IMG/VR virus record: IMGVR_UViG_3300017706_000575
Location: 1 to 52,184 of that record
DNA from: a virus
Reading direction: 5' to 3' (one strand)
Length of the DNA stretch: 52,184 nucleotides
The first letter of the stretch is position 1; the number at the start of each line of letters is the position of its first letter. The notes under the pieces are model-generated. The model saw nothing but the letters and a program-made list of their open reading frames with translations. It was not told the DNA's origin and did no database searches. Shown piece by piece: positions 1-6,482 of this stretch. The position numbers and the translations under genes are program-made.

Positions 1-163
1 ATTTCTCTTTTGTTTTTATAGCTGAATCGTGTGGGTGGGGGTGTTCTATAAGATACCTATTTACTTCCCATACCACTTTGAACAAATCATTATCCGTAGC
101 ATTTCCATCCATATGATTACCTATAACATTATCAAGTTTAGTAAATAAATCTGTTTCTTTCAT
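1..163 (-). CDS. Hypothetical protein, C-terminus beyond window
   Basis: An ATG at 161-163 opens a minus-strand frame of 54 codons that stays open to the left edge, so the gene is cut by the window. The product starts MKETDLFTKLDNVIG and has a His/Pro run (EHPHPHDS) near residue 45. No domain is recognised. It sits 2 bases from the next gene (166-381), whose product also starts with MKE, which suggests one tightly packed operon reading leftward. Function unknown. Confidence 0.6.
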   Translation of the reverse strand, partial: MKETDLFTKLDNVIGNHMDGNATDNDLFKVVWEVNRYLIEHPHPHDSAIKTKEK

Positions 164-165
164 TT

Positions 166-381
166 CTATTTTGTTTTAAAGGTTTCTTTTAAATCTCTAA
201 TCCGTAACTCAAGGTCATCAACTCTTCCTTTTAGGAATATTTTCTTCCGATTAGTCTCTCCATCAAAACTTGAGTGCCAATAAACTTCATTCATCACAAT
301 ACTCATTTGATGTTCTAATGCCGCAAGCCTATCTAATACTTGAGTCTCAAATGATTTGGATGTTTCTCTAACTTCTTTCAT
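166..381 (-). CDS. Small coiled-coil hypothetical protein
   Basis: This 71-aa frame starts with ATG just left of the tRNA cluster. Residues 10-30 and 50-68 have heptad-like spacing (LDRLAALEHQ and VDDLELRIRDLK), so the protein is probably helical and may form a coiled coil. There is no signal peptide, membrane segment or catalytic motif. Its place between tRNAs and another small gene is usual for accessory early genes of phages. Function unknown. Confidence 0.6.
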   Translation of the reverse strand: MKEVRETSKSFETQVLDRLAALEHQMSIVMNEVYWHSSFDGETNRKKIFLKGRVDDLELRIRDLKETFKTK

Positions 382-400
382 TTCTCTTTGGTGTTAAAGG

Positions 401-474
401 TGGACCCTACAGGACTTGAACCTGTGACCTTTTCATTATGAGTGAACTGCTCTGACCAACTGAGCTAAGAGTCC
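401..474 (-). tRNA. tRNA-Met (CAT)
   Basis: Read on the minus strand this folds as a full cloverleaf. The acceptor arms GGACTCT and AGGGTCC pair with one G-T wobble, the D-arm is GCTC/GAGC, the anticodon loop is CTCATAA and the T-arm is ACAGG TTCAAGT CCTGT. The discriminator is A and CCA is not encoded. The anticodon CAT means Met, or Ile2 if the C is modified to lysidine. It directly abuts the Leu tRNA. Confidence 0.9.
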
Positions 475-563
475 TGGTAGCCGGAGTGGGACTTGAACCC
501 ACACGGACATTACTGTCCAAAGGATTTTAAGTCCTTCATGTCTACCAATTCCATCATCCGGCC
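475..563 (-). tRNA. tRNA-Leu (TAA)
   Basis: This is a class II tRNA on the minus strand with a long variable arm (GGACAGTAATGTCC), as expected for leucine. The acceptor GGCCGGA pairs with TCCGGCT, the anticodon stem-loop is AAGGA CTTAAAA TCCTT, and the 3' end reads A plus an encoded CCA (475-477). TTA is a preferred leucine codon in this AT-rich phage. It is the only one of the three tRNAs with an encoded CCA. Confidence 0.9.
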
Positions 564-568
564 AACAG

Positions 569-642
569 TGATCCCACAAGGACTTGAACCTTGAACCTAC
601 AGCTTAGAAGGCTGTTGCTCTATCCAATTGAGCTATAGGACC
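569..642 (-). tRNA. tRNA-Arg (TCT)
   Basis: The minus-strand cloverleaf has acceptor GGTCCTA pairing with TGGGATC (two G-T wobbles), D-arm GCTC/GAGC, anticodon stem-loop ACAGC CTTCTAA GCTGT, and T-arm CAAGG TTCAAGT CCTTG. The anticodon TCT reads AGA, the arginine codon used almost everywhere in the late genes here. CCA is not encoded. Confidence 0.9.
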
Positions 643-654
643 TGATGATCAAAT

Positions 655-1059
655 TTAGTCACGTTTTTCTGAATATCCAAGCTCAATTGCTTCTTTAGGA
701 TGCTCTTCTATATACATATGACAAGCTCTACAGACTGAAAGCCAAGTGCTAACCACTAAATGATATTTACCACGTCCTTTTTTGTGATGAACATCTGTTG
801 AACCACCGGCACAACAAGGCAAAGCTGCTTGACACATTGGATTTTCTTCCATAAACTTACGTCTAAGTTTAGTGTAAGCTTGATCAATGACCTGCATCTT
901 CTTTGACTTTTGATTGATGGGTGTTTTCTTTAGTGGTTTAGCATCTGAACTCTTACTTCTATACCAGCAACTCTTGCAATACCTATTACCCTTATCATTT
1001 TTCCAAATGAATTGGTCAGTATTGCAATTGCTGCACAGCTTCTTTTTCTGTTTAATCAC
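655..1059 (-). CDS. HNH-family endonuclease with N-terminal zinc ribbon
   Basis: A 134-aa protein. Residues 9-32 hold two Cys pairs (CSNC and CKSC), a zinc ribbon. The C-terminal half carries an HNH-like core: DVHHKKGRG near residue 90, then CRACHMYIEEHP near 112, together with an upstream Cys pair (MCQAALPCC). HNH enzymes use this beta-beta-alpha-metal fold to nick or cut DNA. It could be a homing or packaging-linked nuclease, or a structure-specific one. The start is GTG at 1057-1059, which overlaps the TGA of the preceding gene as GTGA and suggests translational coupling. Confidence 0.7.
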   Translation of the reverse strand: MIKQKKKLCSNCNTDQFIWKNDKGNRYCKSCWYRSKSSDAKPLKKTPINQKSKKMQVIDQAYTKLRRKFMEENPMCQAALPCCAGGSTDVHHKKGRGKYHLVVSTWLSVCRACHMYIEEHPKEAIELGYSEKRD

Positions 1060-1598
1060 GCTTTAAGTTGTTTTTGGTTATCATTAGGCTTAAGAGTAAG
1101 AAAGTTCTTAGGCAATAAACCCTTTGACATGAACAGTAAGATTACATCTTCATAATTAACGTTTAAATCTTTAAAGGTTAAAGTATTATTGTAATCCTCC
1201 AGATATTCATCAACTGGTATATTAAGCATAAACTCTACAGCAGGGCCTTTGAATGTCCTTTTGAAATAGTTGTTAACTTTCTTATTGCAAATCATCTGCT
1301 TCCAAGCATTGATTTCTCTTTGGCCTCTTCTCCAGACTTTAGATATTCTTCTCTTCTTATCCCAGTGCAACTTTTCAACTTCAGCTTTGTCATAAACATT
1401 TAACCCGTGTAACACTCTTTTAAATAAGAAATGCTGATAAGAGTTTAGTGATGAGTATGTGAAGTTGTTAATTATTGAGGTTGGATGTAACTGATATTCT
1501 TCCAGTAATCCGTAGTAGTGGTAACGTTGCAAAAGCTGTGATAATAGAGCTTTACTTTCATTTTCTTTTATTTGTGTTATTTGTTCCTGAGATAGCAT
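1056..1598 (-). CDS. Hypothetical protein
   Basis: I place the start at the ATG of 1596-1598 (MLSQEQITQIKENES), which gives 180 aa. The frame is open further upstream, but that part is an A/T-only leader translating to low-complexity Phe/Lys, while the chosen ATG follows the AACAAAAAACATATG-type leader also seen before the gene ending at 4213. The protein is basic and aromatic-rich (RYHYYGLLEEY, KRRISKVWRRGQREINAWK) and may bind nucleic acid. No family is recognised. It ends in a 4-base overlap with the HNH gene. Confidence 0.65.
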   Translation of the reverse strand: MLSQEQITQIKENESKALLSQLLQRYHYYGLLEEYQLHPTSIINNFTYSSLNSYQHFLFKRVLHGLNVYDKAEVEKLHWDKKRRISKVWRRGQREINAWKQMICNKKVNNYFKRTFKGPAVEFMLNIPVDEYLEDYNNTLTFKDLNVNYEDVILLFMSKGLLPKNFLTLKPNDNQKQLKA

Positions 1599-1653
1599 AC
1601 ATATGTTTTTTGTTTTTTTAAATAATAAATTGAATAAGATGTTTAAAATGAAA

Positions 1654-1685
1654 GAGGGAACCTCCACCTAAGTGTTAGTCCCCTC
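1654..1685 (-). terminator. Possible weak terminator
   Basis: On the minus strand, 28 bases past the stop of the gene at 1713-2282, GAGGGGA pairs with TTCCCTC (one G-T wobble) across a long loop and is followed by TTTCATTTT. The loop is long and the T-tract is broken, so this is tentative. It may be an attenuator ahead of the next gene. Confidence 0.3.
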
Positions 1686-1712
1686 CATGCATTCTTTAGA
1701 GTGATCTATGTT

Positions 1713-2282
1713 TTACAGTTCAAAAGTTTCTGCTTCTTCAGAAACCTCTTCAACTATTTCATTAACAGGTTCTTCTGTTATTTCTTCATCACTTGCGTCA
1801 AATCCAAATGCTTTAGCTGGATCTTCTGGCATAGCTACTGTAGATTTTTCAGCGTTGAAGTTAGAAGCATTGGCTTCTTTAATAGCATCACCATTATTGT
1901 GAGCTACCAAGACATCCTGTGATGCTGCATCAGCAACATAGAATGTTTTCCTATAAATAGGTTCTCCATCAACACAACAAATGATACCTGTATCACCTGC
2001 ATACTTTAAATCACGATCTGGATTATTCTGATTGAACGGTGTTAACTGTTCTTTGATTACAATTCTACCTGGTATTGTTTCCATACTACTTAGTCCTAAT
2101 GACTGAAGGTCTTCTAACTTACCATGTAATAGTGTACTAATGTTTGACTTTTTAACCCAGCCATTGTTACCAAATGTAACTCTGTCTTGTTGTAGTCTTA
2201 CAAATCCATACTCTGAACTTGTGCTTGATTGGCGGATAACATTTCCCATGTCATCAGCAACGATGTTTACTTTACTTTGCAT
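1713..2282 (-). CDS. Hypothetical protein with acidic C-terminal tail
   Basis: A 189-aa protein. Residues 1-110 look like a compact beta-rich domain (ADDMGNVIRQSS, YGFVRLQQDRVTFG, GIICCVDGEPIYRKTFY). The last 40 residues are strongly acidic (EEITEEPVNEIVEEVSEE). A folded core with a disordered acidic tail is the layout of many phage single-stranded DNA-binding proteins, but I see no OB-fold signature that would prove it. It starts with ATG behind an A-rich leader. Confidence 0.65.
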   Translation of the reverse strand: MQSKVNIVADDMGNVIRQSSTSSEYGFVRLQQDRVTFGNNGWVKKSNISTLLHGKLEDLQSLGLSSMETIPGRIVIKEQLTPFNQNNPDRDLKYAGDTGIICCVDGEPIYRKTFYVADAASQDVLVAHNNGDAIKEANASNFNAEKSTVAMPEDPAKAFGFDASDEEITEEPVNEIVEEVSEEAETFEL

Positions 2283-2325
2283 AATTTTTGTTGTTAAATA
2301 ATAAAATGATTGATGTGTCTATCTT

Positions 2326-2592
2326 TTAGACATCATCATTGTGAAAATCAGGGTCAATTCTTTTTTCAATCTCTTCAATTTCATCTAAAGCTGGTTCTCT
2401 TTCCTGAAGATAATCTTCAGAATCTTGGTCTATCTTGTTTGAATTGAAATAAGTATTGTAGAAAGGATTACCCACTTCTTTAGTATAAGCTGCGCTAAGA
2501 CCGTTGAGGTCTTGTATCTCTTCATCAGAAAGAGATAAGTATTGCTCAACTGAGCATTCAACTATACGTCCATTAGGTAACTGAATTATCAT
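2326..2592 (-). CDS. Small acidic hypothetical protein
   Basis: An 88-aa acidic protein starting MIIQLPNGRIVECSVEQYL, with DEEIQDLNGL near residue 24 and a C-terminus rich in Asp and Glu (REPALDEIEEIEKRIDPDF). The N-terminus resembles short phage proteins of the LPNGRxIExSxEEYLxLSDEE type, which I know only as uncharacterised. It lies 23 bases downstream of a TAAATTTG promoter-like site and may be the first gene of its own leftward unit. Confidence 0.6.
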   Translation of the reverse strand: MIIQLPNGRIVECSVEQYLSLSDEEIQDLNGLSAAYTKEVGNPFYNTYFNSNKIDQDSEDYLQEREPALDEIEEIEKRIDPDFHNDDV

Positions 2593-2614
2593 TCTATTTG
2601 CTAAGTAAGTTTAA

Positions 2615-2622
2615 CAAATTTA
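2615..2622 (-). promoter_or_regulatory. Bacteroidota-type promoter -7 element
   Basis: On the minus strand the site reads TAAATTTG, matching the TAnnTTTG -7 consensus of the Bacteroidota primary sigma factor, 23 bases before the ATG at 2592. An AT-rich stretch with a further TTTG lies about 30 bases upstream. This fits early leftward transcription by host RNA polymerase. Confidence 0.5.
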
Positions 2623-2707
2623 TAATAAATACATCACTTAATTTGGTATATCAAATACAATTTAGTATAAGAGCAGAATTTAAAGAGCATATATATAGCT
2701 AATGGTA

Positions 2708-2956
2708 CTATTTTATTATTAGCTTTCTGCCTACTCTTTTGACATAACCTTGTTCTTTCAGTTCTTTTATCAATCTTTTAATTGTTCTTTGACTTACATT
2801 TAAGTCGTCAGCTAGTGTTGATATAGAAGGAAAGCAAGATCTTTGTTTATTGGCATAGCAAGCAAGTGTTGAATAAACAGCTTTTGCTTGCAGTGATAAA
2901 TCTGGTTCTGTTATGACATCACGGCTAACAATACCAAATCTATAGTTTGATGACAT
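2708..2956 (-). CDS. Winged helix-turn-helix DNA-binding protein
   Basis: An 82-aa protein that is essentially one helix-turn-helix domain. SLQAKAVYSTLACYAN (residues 20-35) is followed by CFPSISTLADDLNVSQRTIKRLIKELKEQGYV, the layout of HTH_36/DnaD-type N-terminal domains, where the second helix recognises DNA. Such domains occur in phage replication initiators and regulators. With nothing fused behind the wing it is more likely a small regulator or an initiator fragment. Its start overlaps the end of the next gene upstream by 17 bases. Confidence 0.75.
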   Translation of the reverse strand: MSSNYRFGIVSRDVITEPDLSLQAKAVYSTLACYANKQRSCFPSISTLADDLNVSQRTIKRLIKELKEQGYVKRVGRKLIIK

Positions 2957-3125
2957 GTCTAGACATTATTATTAATAAGGCTATGTTAGGATCTAACTCC
3001 TTTTCTAGTTCCTTATCTTCAAAGTGATATCTAGAGTTCATTACTCTACCAAAAGGTTCTCTATTTTTTAGTTTCTGCCATTCACTATAATCTTTTCTTA
3101 ATAGTTCTACTGATATACTTGCCAT
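2940..3125 (-). CDS. Small hypothetical protein
   Basis: A 61-aa frame starting with ATG (MASISVELLRKDY). It lies two bases after the stop of the upstream gene and overlaps the winged-helix gene by 17 bases. This tight packing is the main evidence that it is real. It is mixed-charge with a hydrophobic C-terminal patch (IALLIIMS). No family is recognised. Confidence 0.5.
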   Translation of the reverse strand: MASISVELLRKDYSEWQKLKNREPFGRVMNSRYHFEDKELEKELDPNIALLIIMSRHVIKL

Positions 3126-3127
3126 AA

Positions 3128-3673
3128 TTATAATTCATTCTGTAGTTTTTCTTCTTCTTCCTTTATTAAATCTAAAAGATCTCTCTGTGCCGGTTTCTCT
3201 ACCTGTTTAAAGTAAGGTATGTCTTCCTTAGATACCTTTTGTAATGAAAAGGTTGTTATTGAATAATTGTCTTTGATTAGTTCCCTGTCATAATAAAGCA
3301 GATCCACTTTCATCTTATGAGAGTATGGGTCAAATTCACTTGACCATGAACCATCTTCTGTAATTATACCATAGACATATTTATCTTCTGTTGCTAGACC
3401 ATTATCCATAAGGACATCCCATTCAAACTTATCACCTTCATGATAAGCTGGTGGTTTTGCTTTCACATAGTCACCAATTGCTAGTGGTATATGTACATCT
3501 TTAGATAATATCATTTCCATTAAGGCACTAACATGGTCACGATTCAGTGAAGTACTTAATATACTTATGACGTTTTCCATATTGCCTTTGTTCTCAAGCT
3601 TATCTTTATTTATTATAGATTTAATAATGTGTTTAACAGTGTCTGCTGCTAAGCTATATGTTTCTTCTTTCAT
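3128..3673 (-). CDS. Hypothetical protein
   Basis: A 181-aa protein with an N-terminal helical half (residues 1-65, including NVISILSTSLNRDHVSALME) and a beta-rich middle (PLAIGDYVKAKPPAYHEGDK, then YVYGIITEDGSWSSEF). The middle looks like a small barrel of the kind used for protein or nucleic acid binding. The C-terminus is charged and helical. It begins just left of a long inverted repeat (3689-3769), so its mRNA leader may be structured. Function unknown. Confidence 0.65.
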   Translation of the reverse strand: MKEETYSLAADTVKHIIKSIINKDKLENKGNMENVISILSTSLNRDHVSALMEMILSKDVHIPLAIGDYVKAKPPAYHEGDKFEWDVLMDNGLATEDKYVYGIITEDGSWSSEFDPYSHKMKVDLLYYDRELIKDNYSITTFSLQKVSKEDIPYFKQVEKPAQRDLLDLIKEEEEKLQNEL

Positions 3674-3688
3674 GATTTAATTTTAAAA

Positions 3689-3769
3689 AAACATAGTAGA
3701 CCAACCATACTGCGAACAGCTTTAAAACCAAATTAAAAATGAATTTGTATGATTGATACTACTATGTTT
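3689..3769. repeat. Long imperfect inverted repeat
   Basis: The outer arms AAACATAGTAG (3689-3699) and CTACTATGTTT (3759-3769) are perfect 11-base inverted copies. Just inside them CAACCATAC and GTATGATTG continue the pairing with one mismatch, so each arm is about 20 bases. The AT-rich spacer holds no gene. It lies in the 212-base gap upstream of the gene ending at 3128 and could form a cruciform or an RNA stem-loop. Confidence 0.7.
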
Positions 3770-3831
3770 AGGTTACCACTATAACCATTATATGTTATGC
3801 TTTCCTGCTATGCTATCAACTGATACTACCT

Positions 3832-3857
3832 AGTGATATTATAGATATAATATTACT
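3832..3857. repeat. Near-perfect AT palindrome
   Basis: AGTGATATTATA and TATAATATTACT flank a GA centre and pair with a single G-T wobble. It may be a protein-binding palindrome or, in RNA, a short hairpin. It lies in the same gap as the inverted repeat at 3689-3769, about 30 bases past the stop of the membrane-protein gene. Confidence 0.6.
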
Positions 3858-3885
3858 GGTGTTGTTAGGGTGACAGGTGTGGCAC

Positions 3886-4206
3886 TTATTTTTTGCGTCT
3901 TTTAATTTCTAATGTCATACATGGTAGTACAATCATTAGAGCTACGTCTTTCTTGTATCCGTTGTCAACTCCTATGGCCAATCCAAAGACGGGTTGCCAT
4001 TCAAAGTTTACAATAGGAACCATGGATGTATTGTCCCAGTGTACCATCCAAAATAATGAATTAGATATAACGGTTACAATGGATAAAACACATATTACAT
4101 TTGCTAGTCCTGACATATGTATATCTGTAAATAGATAACATAAGGCTGTTGCTATTACCACTACGGGTAATATAACAACATAAAATAATTTTACAATAGA
4201 TTTCAT
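3886..4206 (-). CDS. Small two-helix inner-membrane protein
   Basis: A 106-aa protein with two predicted membrane helices, about residues 8-27 (YVVILPVVVIATALCYLF) and 34-54 (LANVICVLSIVTVISNSLFW). A soluble or loosely hydrophobic C-terminal half ends in KRRKK. The cluster of positive charge at the end favours a cytoplasmic C-terminus. Early phage membrane proteins of this kind often block superinfection or alter host transport, but nothing in this sequence decides that. Confidence 0.6.
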   Translation of the reverse strand: MKSIVKLFYVVILPVVVIATALCYLFTDIHMSGLANVICVLSIVTVISNSLFWMVHWDNTSMVPIVNFEWQPVFGLAIGVDNGYKKDVALMIVLPCMTLEIKRRKK

Positions 4207-4212
4207 GGCAGT

Positions 4213-4500
4213 TTAATTAAAAGATGAATAATAAGTTAAATAAGATTTACGATCATGATGAGACCATTGCTTTTCAATAAGATCATGCTCAAATGCTAGA
4301 TCTCTAAATGATTCATCAGTTTTTAGTTTTTCATTTAAGTCTATCATTAAAGGAGACTTAATTTCATTACGTTTGATTACGAAATGTTGGTTACCTGTAA
4401 ATAGGTTAACCTTTGGGTTGTCATCTGTATTGAACAGAATGATTCCAATGTTTTCTTTGTACTGAACAAAACGTTCAGGATGTGTGATAAGTATTTGCAT
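4213..4500 (-). CDS. Hypothetical protein
   Basis: A 95-aa protein (MQILITHPERFVQYKENIGI) with a beta-rich N-terminus and the phrase FTGNQHFVIKRNEI in the middle. The C-terminus has a His-rich turn (WSHHDRKSYLTYYSS). It starts with ATG directly after an AACAAAAACATATG leader and is six bases from the membrane-protein gene, so the two are probably one transcript. No family recognised. Confidence 0.6.
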   Translation of the reverse strand: MQILITHPERFVQYKENIGIILFNTDDNPKVNLFTGNQHFVIKRNEIKSPLMIDLNEKLKTDESFRDLAFEHDLIEKQWSHHDRKSYLTYYSSFN

Positions 4501-4871
4501 ATGTTTTTGTTTTTTGTATTAGTGGTTAATGTAAAGACACCCATAAGAAGCAGATGATTAAGGCTTATATTCTCCTCATACTATACTAGTAATAGTATAA
4601 CTGCTCCTGTTATTATTAGGTTGGACCTCCCAGTCCTCATTCAATCATTTTGATTGGTGCTCTACGTAAAGATTGTTAATGTAGTGATTTCTATATTGCG
4701 GGTAATACTATGCTATTCCTATAGAGGAAGAAACAAAGACTACTCATGTTATAGTGTCAAGTGTAATAGTTACACCTGTTGTAGTGTTAGCTATATTTAT
4801 ATCTATATGGTCCAGTGATTATAATAAGGGCCTTAAAGGTGGTTTATATGGCTTATGAGACCTCATCTATA

Positions 4872-4919
4872 CATTGCAACACACAAATAAATAAAAAATA
4901 AGTTGTGTAATACGCAATG
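4872..4919. repeat. Two-part stem-loop with A-rich loop
   Basis: CATTGC (4872-4877) pairs with GCAATG (4914-4919), and inside it ACACAA (4881-4886) pairs with TTGTGT (4903-4908), with small internal loops between the helices and an AAATAAATAAAAAATAA-type apical loop. Both helices are perfect. The right half is the first copy of the 27-base direct repeat. Confidence 0.6.
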
Positions 4920-5022
4920 TGCACTGCAAAACATAGTTAGGGAGCAGAGAGTAGAGGAAAGTTCAAGAGCAGAGAACAGAAAGAGGTAGAATAACAAAAA
5001 ATAAGCCGTGTAACTAGCAATG
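4893..5022. repeat. 27-base direct repeat, two copies
   Basis: Copy one (4893-4919) and copy two (4996-5022) share AAAAAATAAG, then GTGTAA, then GCAATG at identical spacing. They agree at 22 of 27 positions and lie 103 bases apart in non-coding DNA. The regular layout suggests a protein-binding site such as an origin iteron or a regulator target. Confidence 0.6.
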
Positions 5023-5028
5023 GTGATT

Positions 5029-5060
5029 AAAAAAAAGGGAAAGCTTTTACACTCTCCCTT
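5029..5060 (-). terminator. Rho-independent terminator (leftward)
   Basis: On the minus strand AAGGGAGAG pairs with CTTTCCCTT over nine bases (one G-T wobble) around an 8-base loop and is followed by a run of T. It begins ten bases after the stop of the gene at 5071-5454, so that gene is probably transcribed alone or with partial read-through. Confidence 0.85.
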
Positions 5061-5070
5061 GTTCTGATGC

Positions 5071-5454
5071 TTATGGATTCTCTACGTCATAGGCTTCCAC
5101 CCAAAACATATTAGTTTCCTCACCAGTCTTCATGTCAATCTGTGGATTGGATGAAAATCTAAAGCCTACCAATTCATGTCCAGGCTCAAGCTTTTGCATG
5201 AGTGACTGAATGGTAGGATGGTTTGCCCTCATTGTCTTACCCGTAGATGGGTCTTTAAGAGATAGGCTACCCCATACAATACTTTGAGTGCTGGAAGCTG
5301 ATACCTCAACTCCAGCAATCTTTTTGATTGTGTTGGTCACAGGATGGGATGTACATTGTAGCACCGCAGAGCCTGTAGACTCATTAATTTGCATTTTTCT
5401 GTAGAATACGTTCACGTTATTAGTTATTAATTTTGTTGGATACCACTTAGACAC
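5071..5454 (-). CDS. Hypothetical protein, first leftward gene
   Basis: A 127-aa protein starting at a GTG (5452-5454). The sequence is beta-rich and Ser/Thr-rich (VFYRKMQINESTGSAVLQC, IVWGSLSLKDPSTGK, GHELVGFRFSSNPQID). The next in-frame ATG would remove the first 19 residues, including the well-formed start MSKWYPTKLI. It has its own terminator and is nearest the divergent promoter region, so it is probably an abundant immediate-early product. No family recognised; an OB-like nucleic-acid-binding role is possible but unproven. Confidence 0.65.
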   Translation of the reverse strand: MSKWYPTKLITNNVNVFYRKMQINESTGSAVLQCTSHPVTNTIKKIAGVEVSASSTQSIVWGSLSLKDPSTGKTMRANHPTIQSLMQKLEPGHELVGFRFSSNPQIDMKTGEETNMFWVEAYDVENP

Positions 5455-5674
5455 GGGGGTACCCTTACCGCAAAAATTAGTTGGGGATCAGATAGCTAGA
5501 TCCTCTCAAGCATGCAATACACAGAACATTTGGTATACGTGAGGGGTGTAAAAAATTAGGAAAAAAAATTTTTTGTGTGTCCCGTGGGCAATGAAATATT
5601 ATAAATTATTTTCAGAACACAGTATAAATTTGTATATTACTTATATAGAAGTAGAACATTAATTTGTAACAGCT
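5455..5674. promoter_or_regulatory. Divergent early/late control region
   Basis: This gap separates the leftward and rightward arms. It contains a T-rich/A-rich run (AAAAAAAATTTTTT near 5564), inverted CACGGG/CCCGTG hexamers at its two ends (near 5450 and 5581), a TAATTTTTG-like site on the minus strand near 5471, and the plus-strand promoter at 5625. All rightward transcription seen here starts at or after it, so it probably governs the switch from early to late genes. Confidence 0.6.
5625..5640 (+). promoter_or_regulatory. Rightward promoter (TAAATTTGTATATTAC)
   Basis: The site combines the Bacteroidota -7 element TAAATTTG with the continuation TATATTAC that recurs ahead of other late units (18102, 25403, 34510, 52073). 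The ATG of the first rightward gene is 42 bases downstream of TTTG. It is the first promoter of the late arm. Confidence 0.65.
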
Positions 5675-5992
5675 ATGAGTGAAGAAGAAAAAAACAAAGA
5701 TCCATTAGATGACATTTATCAGAAACAGATAGAAGAAGAGATGGTTAATATTGCATATGATAATTCGTATAAAATATTAAGTGGGGAAATGACTTTTGAT
5801 TCTTTGTTGGAGTGTAACTATGTAGATGGGGATTCAGCACTTATGGGTTTTGATCCGGAATATGGCCCATTGCAATCAGAATTAGAAAATATGATTGAAT
5901 GGTATATAGACTCAGAGGAGTATGAAAGATGTGCTAAACTTCATGAAATATTAATAAGTAAATATCCAAAATCAATAGATGCTAGTTCGTGA
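5675..5992 (+). CDS. Small acidic hypothetical protein
   Basis: A 105-aa, strongly acidic and helical protein (MSEEEKNKDPLDDIYQKQ). The C-terminus (EEYERCAKLHEILISKYP) resembles a single tetratricopeptide-like helix pair and also occurs in short phage proteins of unknown role. It is the first gene after the late promoter and overlaps the next gene by 14 bases, which implies coupled translation. Confidence 0.7.
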   Translation: MSEEEKNKDPLDDIYQKQIEEEMVNIAYDNSYKILSGEMTFDSLLECNYVDGDSALMGFDPEYGPLQSELENMIEWYIDSEEYERCAKLHEILISKYPKSIDASS

Positions 5993-6482
5993 GAAATATA
6001 AATATGAAGGTCAAGCAAAGATAGAGCATGATGATTGGGCTAAGTATTTTTCCTTATCTACAATAGGAGAAGAGTATGAGGTTTTATACAATACGGAAGA
6101 TGGGATGCTTATTATGTCAGATACAGAATATGAAGCAATCACCAATCAAGAGTTTTTTGAGAACGTCAAGAAGGGTGATAAAATTTTGTCTATTGGTTAT
6201 GGTATAGGGTTTATAAATGATCGTGTAATAGAAGAAGGGGCAGACTTAACCGTTATAGAAAAATATCCAGACGTTGTTCTATTAGATGAAAATGTAAATC
6301 CCAACGTACATATACTATATGGGGACGTAAATAGATTTCCATTTAAACAGGTATTTGGAGATGAAAAATTTGACATTGTGTATTTTGATTCTTATGAAGA
6401 AACAAATGATCCAAATGTTATTGAGGATTTAAAAAAATTATTAAAACCAAAGGGTAAGTACATCCGATGGAAACACTTATAA
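5979..6482 (+). CDS. Short SAM-dependent methyltransferase-like protein
   Basis: A 167-aa protein. Residues 66-80 carry the Rossmann glycine motif (KILSIGYGIGFIND), followed by an acidic residue at the end of strand 2 (LTVIEKYP), a strand 3 motif (VHILYGDVNRFPF) and the strand 4 motif FDIVYFDSYEE. This is the SAM-binding core of methyltransferases and of the related spermidine/arginine-methyltransferase group. The protein ends soon after strand 5 (LLKPKGKYIRW), so it lacks the usual C-terminal strands and may be a minimal enzyme. The substrate cannot be told. Confidence 0.7.
   Translation: MLVREKYKYEGQAKIEHDDWAKYFSLSTIGEEYEVLYNTEDGMLIMSDTEYEAITNQEFFENVKKGDKILSIGYGIGFINDRVIEEGADLTVIEKYPDVVLLDENVNPNVHILYGDVNRFPFKQVFGDEKFDIVYFDSYEETNDPNVIEDLKKLLKPKGKYIRWKHL

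Larger units (their letters stand above)
4501..5070. other. Gene-free region rich in small repeats
   Basis: No convincing gene is seen in these 570 bases. They hold a hairpin ATACTAT/ATAGTAT (4578-4598), a small palindrome GTGTAA-TAG-TTACAC (4761-4775), a two-part stem-loop (4872-4919), a 27-base direct repeat (4893-4919 and 4996-5022), a purine-rich run (about 4935-4990), and a minus-strand terminator (5029-5060). A non-coding stretch this long is exceptional in an otherwise packed genome and could hold a replication origin or a structured leader RNA for the leftward genes. Confidence 0.6.

Noticed and set aside
655-1059. Homing endonuclease inserted in a gene
   Set aside because: The gene sits in normal operon context with a GTGA overlap and no split host gene beside it.
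1599-1667. Upstream start for the gene ending at 1056
   Set aside because: The extra residues are low-complexity Phe/Leu/Lys from an A/T leader; the ATG at 1598 has the leader seen at other genes.
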